Shown piece by piece: positions 63,941 to 64,000 of a stretch of 64,000 nt of DNA. The notes under the pieces are model-generated. The model saw only the letters and a program-made list of their open reading frames with translations, did not search any database and was not told the origin of the DNA. Each line of letters begins with the position of its first letter. Positions within the stretch are counted from its first letter, which is position 1. This stretch comes from Lingula anatina (Eukaryota; Brachiopoda; Lingulata; Lingulida; Lingulidae): the NCBI RefSeq assembly GCF_001039355.2, contig NW_019775442.1:106319-170318 (forward strand). The letters run 5' to 3'. Both the position numbers and the translations under genes were made by a program.

Positions 63941-64000
63941 TTCATGATTTACTGTAGTGAGTTCTTTGACTGTGTAACATATCACTGTCCGGAGGCTATC

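Overview
This window is animal nuclear DNA: AT-rich, with spliced genes, GT/AG introns and many short transposon relics. The gene content (a large SFI1-type centrin-binding protein, FTSJ1, a LRR-ROC-COR protein, a D-aspartate-oxidase-type enzyme) and the repeat style suggest a marine lophotrochozoan, probably a bivalve mollusc. That taxonomic call is inference; nothing was searched. Four single N bases (25490, 26901, 39743, 61087) show it is a draft assembly.

Layout: (1) 1-1757, intergenic, with a tandem duplication. (2) 1766-29540 (+), one gene of 31 coding exons that I joined with phases agreeing at all 30 introns. It gives a 2,396-residue protein with about 50 Sfi1-type W-centred repeats in two arrays behind a 534-residue N-terminal exon. 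An orphan first coding exon of ribosomal protein gene RPL27 sits in one of its introns. (3) 29541-32300, 3' UTR and intergenic. (4) 36108-32301 (-), five coding exons, an unrecognised 693-residue Q-rich protein. (5) 36650-42099 (+), nine coding exons of FTSJ1/TRM7, head-to-head with gene 4 across about 540 bp that must hold both promoters. (6) 42100-46754, no gene seen; several inverted-repeat elements. (7) 51000-46755 (-), a ROCO GTPase of 976 residues whose repeated C-terminal tail is added by two small exons. (8) 51001-55700, holding a 1.2 kb near-perfect palindrome and two copies of a local repeat. (9) 55701-60413 (+), ten coding exons of a D-aspartate/D-amino-acid oxidase, 329 residues. 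(10) 60414-64000, a short TA-flanked hairpin element, one more copy of the local repeat, and a broken Tc1-like transposon that runs to the window edge.

The genes show no common pathway: a centrosomal scaffold, a tRNA modifier, an intracellular signalling GTPase and a flavoenzyme. The strongest unifying signal is repeat content. One symmetrical family of about 220 bp occurs eight times, in introns and between genes, once with another transposon nested inside it. Exon boundaries were set by splice consensus plus phase, without transcripts; untranslated exons could not be placed.
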